Made by a program: the position numbers and the translations under genes. Source: Nitrososphaerota archaeon (GTDB lineage Archaea > Thermoproteota > Nitrososphaeria > Nitrososphaerales > Nitrosopumilaceae). From it: a DNA stretch of 8,187 bases. Positions 5,929 through 8,187 of the stretch are shown here, piece by piece. The notes beneath the pieces were generated by a model. It had not been told where the DNA came from and ran no database searches. It saw only the letters and a list, made by a program, of their open reading frames with translations. The DNA is taken from NCBI GenBank assembly GCA_028867395.1, contig JAGWGO010000052.1, positions 1 through 8,187 on the forward strand. Reading direction: 5' to 3'. Every line of letters starts with the position of its first letter. Within the stretch, counting starts at the first letter, position 1.

Positions 5929-7083
5929 TCAATTTACAGGTTCAAACTTTATAGAATCTCTTGCCTTCTCTGCCCTATTAATGAGTAGACTAATATCTTT
6001 TGTATCGTCGACATCTATGACATTTATGTGTCCAAGCTTGCGTTGAGGTTTTGCCTCGTCCTTGTCGTACATCTTCAAGTACACTCCACTTTCTTCCTCA
6101 ATTCTTATCGGTTTGTATCTCCCAGCAAAATCTCTTGGCCCAAGTATGTTGCGCATTACTGCATAGTGTTTAAGCCTCGTACTTCCAAGTGGCAGGCCTA
6201 GGATGGCTCGTATGTGTTGCTCAAACTGCGACGTATCGCTTGACTGGAGTGTATGGTGACCAGAATTGTGCACCCGTGGTGCTATCTCATTTATCATGAT
6301 ATGGTTATCACGAGTGACAAACATCTCGATACCAAAGACTCCAGCTCCATGAAGCACCTCCATTGTTTTTCTGGCTATGTGTTCTGCCTCTTTTGCTGTA
6401 TCGGTATCTATCCTTGCTGGTGCAATGGTTGTTTCAAGTATGTTTTCTTTGTGAATGTTTTCAACAACTGGATATGTGGCAATTTCACCATTTGTGTTGC
6501 GTGCAGCAATAACGGAGACTTCCATTTTAAAATCAACCCATTTTTCAATCATCACTGGCCTATTCTCAAATAGTTTGTACGCTGATTCGATTTGGTCTCT
6601 GGATTCTATCTTAAAATTTCCTCGCCCGTCATATGCGTCACGTCTTGCCTTTAGCAAGACAGGATATCCAAAAGACATAACCTTTCTTTCCAAGTCTTCA
6701 AGCGATTCGACCTCGAGGAATTCAGGCACTGGTATTCCATTGAGATTAAGGAAGGTTTTCTGATTGAACTTGTCTTGAATTATCTTGAGTGTGGCAGGAG
6801 AGGGGTTAACCAATACTGGTGCCCTTAGAGATTCGAGCACCTCGCTGTTTCCAGATTCTATCTCATAAGTTATGATATCTGATTGAAGGGAAAGCTCCAA
6901 TATGGCATTTTTGTCTTTGAAATCTCCCACAATTTGTTCTGCCCCCGCTCTTGCGGCAGGGCAGTTTTCTGTTGGGTCCAACACTATGACTTTGGATATG
7001 TGTTCTGGCATGCTTTTTGCTGCTTCAGTGAGCATCATTCCAAGCTGTCCTCCACCTATTATTCCAAGAATTTTTGGCACCAT
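5929..7083 (-). CDS. purK: PurK, N5-carboxyaminoimidazole ribonucleotide synthase
   Basis: An ATP-grasp enzyme of 384 residues that joins bicarbonate to AIR at the cost of ATP, making N5-CAIR, the substrate of PurE. The N-terminal 'GIIGGGQLGMML' (8-19) binds nucleotide or substrate phosphate. 'LLKARRDAYDGRGNF' (143-157) is the ATP-grasp glycine-rich loop, 'GIEMFV' (251-256) and 'NEIAPRVHNSGHHT' (265-278) carry metal and active-site residues typical of PurK, and 'RKLGHINV' near 348-355 is the conserved C-terminal motif. The length is normal. A TTG directly before the ATG would add one residue, and a GTG directly after it is also possible; the TATA element at 7100-7109 is 21 bases from the ATG, so the message is probably leaderless. 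With PurE present it gives the two-step bacterial/archaeal route. Confidence 0.95.
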   Translation of the reverse strand: MVPKILGIIGGGQLGMMLTEAAKSMPEHISKVIVLDPTENCPAARAGAEQIVGDFKDKNAILELSLQSDIITYEIESGNSEVLESLRAPVLVNPSPATLKIIQDKFNQKTFLNLNGIPVPEFLEVESLEDLERKVMSFGYPVLLKARRDAYDGRGNFKIESRDQIESAYKLFENRPVMIEKWVDFKMEVSVIAARNTNGEIATYPVVENIHKENILETTIAPARIDTDTAKEAEHIARKTMEVLHGAGVFGIEMFVTRDNHIMINEIAPRVHNSGHHTLQSSDTSQFEQHIRAILGLPLGSTRLKHYAVMRNILGPRDFAGRYKPIRIEEESGVYLKMYDKDEAKPQRKLGHINVIDVDDTKDISLLINRAEKARDSIKFEPVN

Positions 7084-7099
7084 CAAGATTCGTTTGTGC

Positions 7100-7109
7100 T
7101 TTTAAAAAT
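7100..7109 (-). promoter_or_regulatory. TATA box of purK
   Basis: On the minus strand this reads atttttaaaa, with its centre about 21 bases from the ATG at 7083. That is slightly close for a start of transcription exactly at the ATG, but within range for a leaderless message using the ATG or the GTG codon directly after it. Confidence 0.5.
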
Positions 7110-7176
7110 AGTTACCTTTTGACGTCTTGGGCTAATTACAACATGAAACTTTGACTGGAATCTTCCTGTTTTGTTT

Positions 7177-7187
7177 GTTTAAAAATC
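7177..7187 (+). promoter_or_regulatory. TATA box of the second response regulator gene
   Basis: The element gtttaaaaatc is centred about 50 bases before the ATG at 7232, predicting transcription from about 7208 and a leader near 24 bases. A ggag at 7215-7218 inside that leader is a weak ribosome binding site, 13 bases before the ATG. Confidence 0.4.
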
Positions 7188-7231
7188 ACAACCTATCTAA
7201 TATTAGAAGTCTGCGGAGAATAGATTCAAGC

Positions 7232-7648
7232 ATGCTTGAAGTAGGCAAGGTGTCAAAGAATGGGTGCACCGCCATAGTGGTAGACGATGACGAGGACACG
7301 GTAAACCTTTTTGCAGAGTTTTTAGAGATCTGCGACGTTAAGGTGTTAGGCAAGGCACTTGATGGGAATCAAGGTGTTGAGATGTATCAAAAGATCTTCC
7401 CAGATCTGGTGTTCTCTGACGTAATGATGCCCGGCTATGATGGGTTTTATGTGCTCAAAAAAATACGTCAAATCAACCCACATGCAATAATGATAATGAT
7501 AACAGGCGATGTAAGGCCTGAAACTATAGATGGACTCAGGGATCTCAAGGCCGATGCCATAGTCTACAAGCCGTTTGACATGAAACAAGTTATGGAAACA
7601 GTAAACAAACTGCTTGAAAGATCTGTATATCAAACACAGAGACATTGA
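7232..7648 (+). CDS. Second single-domain CheY-like response regulator
   Basis: A 138-residue receiver protein from the ATG at 7232. The first ~12 residues precede the first strand; then come the acidic residues Asp18-Asp19-Asp20, phospho-acceptor Asp63 in 'VFSDVMMPGYDG', Thr91 in 'IMITGD', and Lys113 in 'YKPF'. The phosphorylation site is complete and there is no output domain. It is clearly related to the receiver at 4804-5169 and may have arisen by duplication. There is no kinase gene next to it inside the window: it is divergent from purK and convergent with the FlaJ-like gene. A TTG at 7151 could add 27 residues, but these would lie before the predicted transcription start (~7208) and do not look like part of the fold. 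A start at the GTG at 7250 is also possible. Confidence 0.9.
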   Translation: MLEVGKVSKNGCTAIVVDDDEDTVNLFAEFLEICDVKVLGKALDGNQGVEMYQKIFPDLVFSDVMMPGYDGFYVLKKIRQINPHAIMIMITGDVRPETIDGLRDLKADAIVYKPFDMKQVMETVNKLLERSVYQTQRH

Positions 7649-7652
7649 TTTT

Positions 7653-7667
7653 GTGAACTTTTTTCAC
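7653..7667 (+). terminator. Small hairpin with T-tract after the second response regulator
   Basis: The sequence gtgaacttttttcac has 5-bp arms (gtgaa/ttcac) around a T-rich loop, with a T6 tract at 7659-7664, five bases after the stop codon. It is a plausible archaeal T-tract terminator for the + strand message, and the dyad would also be present in any read-through from the minus strand. Confidence 0.4.
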
Positions 7668-7693
7668 CGTTCTAGACTGTTATCGTCTGTATT

Positions 7694-8187
7694 CTAAAAT
7701 AATCTAACAAAGAGTATCATTTGAGTACCAGTGCTGGATATATTCAGTATGTGATTTTCGAGGAACTTTGAGAGTGCCATGGATGTTCCATACATTGCCA
7801 TACCTCCTATTGCGCTAAGCATGGCTATGTTAAACCAGACTGTTTTGAAAAGTCCTCCTTGTCCAACCTTGATTGCCAAGGCGTTGATGGCAGAAGTTAT
7901 TATTATGACAAACGGCATCATCATTGCCATAAAGTGAGGATCAATTGGACTAAGGGTTAGGGCATTGTTTGAGATCTGAGTTCCTGTGACCATGGCATTG
8001 AATATCTCGATTAACTTGTTCATTAAACCAAAGATTGCCATGGTCAAAGCATGAAGCACTAAAATGATGGTCTCAAATGTTCTTGATGTCTGTCTTCTTT
8101 TTGATCTGAGCTCGTTTAGTTTTAACGATATCTCTGAAACCTTGTTTCCAACTTCGTTCATATTTGAGCCTTTGAGCATCGCATTTG
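7694..8187 (-). CDS. C-terminal part of a FlaJ/TadC-like (T2SF) membrane assembly protein (partial)
   Basis: The frame is open to the right edge of the window, so the 5' part is missing and the methionine at 8179 is internal. About 164 residues are visible. Counting from that methionine, a charged helical stretch at 8-34 ('KVSEISLKLNELRSKRRQ') is followed by membrane segments near 36-59, 84-104 and 114-137, with the 'INALAIKVGQGGL' motif at 98-110 between the last two. Charged cytoplasmic helix, then membrane helices and an 'NALAIK...GG' turn is the form of the C-terminal T2SF domain in archaeal FlaJ/ArlJ and TadC-like proteins. These sit in the membrane as the platform on which a secretion ATPase assembles archaellum or type IV pilus filaments. 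Which filament it serves cannot be told without the FlaI-like ATPase gene, expected upstream outside the window. Confidence 0.68.
   Translation of the reverse strand, partial: NAMLKGSNMNEVGNKVSEISLKLNELRSKRRQTSRTFETIILVLHALTMAIFGLMNKLIEIFNAMVTGTQISNNALTLSPIDPHFMAMMMPFVIIITSAINALAIKVGQGGLFKTVWFNIAMLSAIGGMAMYGTSMALSKFLENHILNISSTGTQMILFVRLF

Noticed and set aside
6253..6763. Overlapping + strand open frames inside purK
   Set aside because: They are rich in Cys, Phe and His in a manner typical of antisense readings, and they oppose the conserved PurK motifs.
7151..7231. TTG at 7151 as the start of the second receiver
   Set aside because: The added 27 residues precede the predicted transcript start, contain no receiver fold elements and match nothing in the paralogue.
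1..8187. CRISPR array, insertion sequence, integrase or attachment site
   Set aside because: There are no regularly spaced repeats, terminal inverted repeats or transposase/integrase motifs on either strand.

Overview
The window looks like chromosomal DNA from an ammonia-oxidising archaeon of the Thaumarchaeota (Nitrososphaerota). Several features support this. There is a winged-helix regulator of a type I recognise as typical of that phylum, and a TrmB/PLD-like regulator tail at the left edge. Promoters are archaeal: T-rich TATA boxes sit about 22-40 bases before starts, there are almost no Shine-Dalgarno sites, and GTG or TTG starts are probable. Stand-alone receiver proteins are present, and an archaellum/pilus-type FlaJ membrane protein lies at the right edge. 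Base composition is AT-rich but not extreme. The genus cannot be set from this window.

Left part (1-2500, all + strand): the 3' end of a regulator-like gene, a complete wHTH regulator, then the most striking gene, a 425-residue protein with an N-terminal PII-like domain (residues 1-108), an unassigned middle region (109-230) and a C-terminal class III adenylate/guanylate cyclase domain (231-420). Middle part (2509-5170): purE on the minus strand, facing the cyclase gene tail to tail; a membrane histidine kinase whose extracytoplasmic domain resembles PorA/DUF3068; and a divergent single-domain response regulator. Right part (5362-8187): an unrecognised six-helix membrane protein, purK on the minus strand, a second CheY-like receiver paralogous to the first, and the C-terminal part of a FlaJ/TadC-like protein on the minus strand.

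Two themes run together. PurK and PurE catalyse consecutive steps of purine synthesis (AIR to N5-CAIR to CAIR), but here the genes lie about 2.85 kb apart with a two-component system and a membrane protein between them. The other genes are mostly signalling: a possible nitrogen/energy-sensing cyclase, one kinase, two receivers and one transcription regulator. The PII-cyclase fusion is the best candidate for an undescribed system. Its sensor half keeps the PII fold signature but has lost several canonical ATP/2-oxoglutarate residues. Its catalytic half keeps both metal aspartates and the adenine-selecting Lys/Asp pair but has conservative changes at the transition-state Asn and Arg. No rRNA, tRNA, CRISPR array or insertion sequence was seen.
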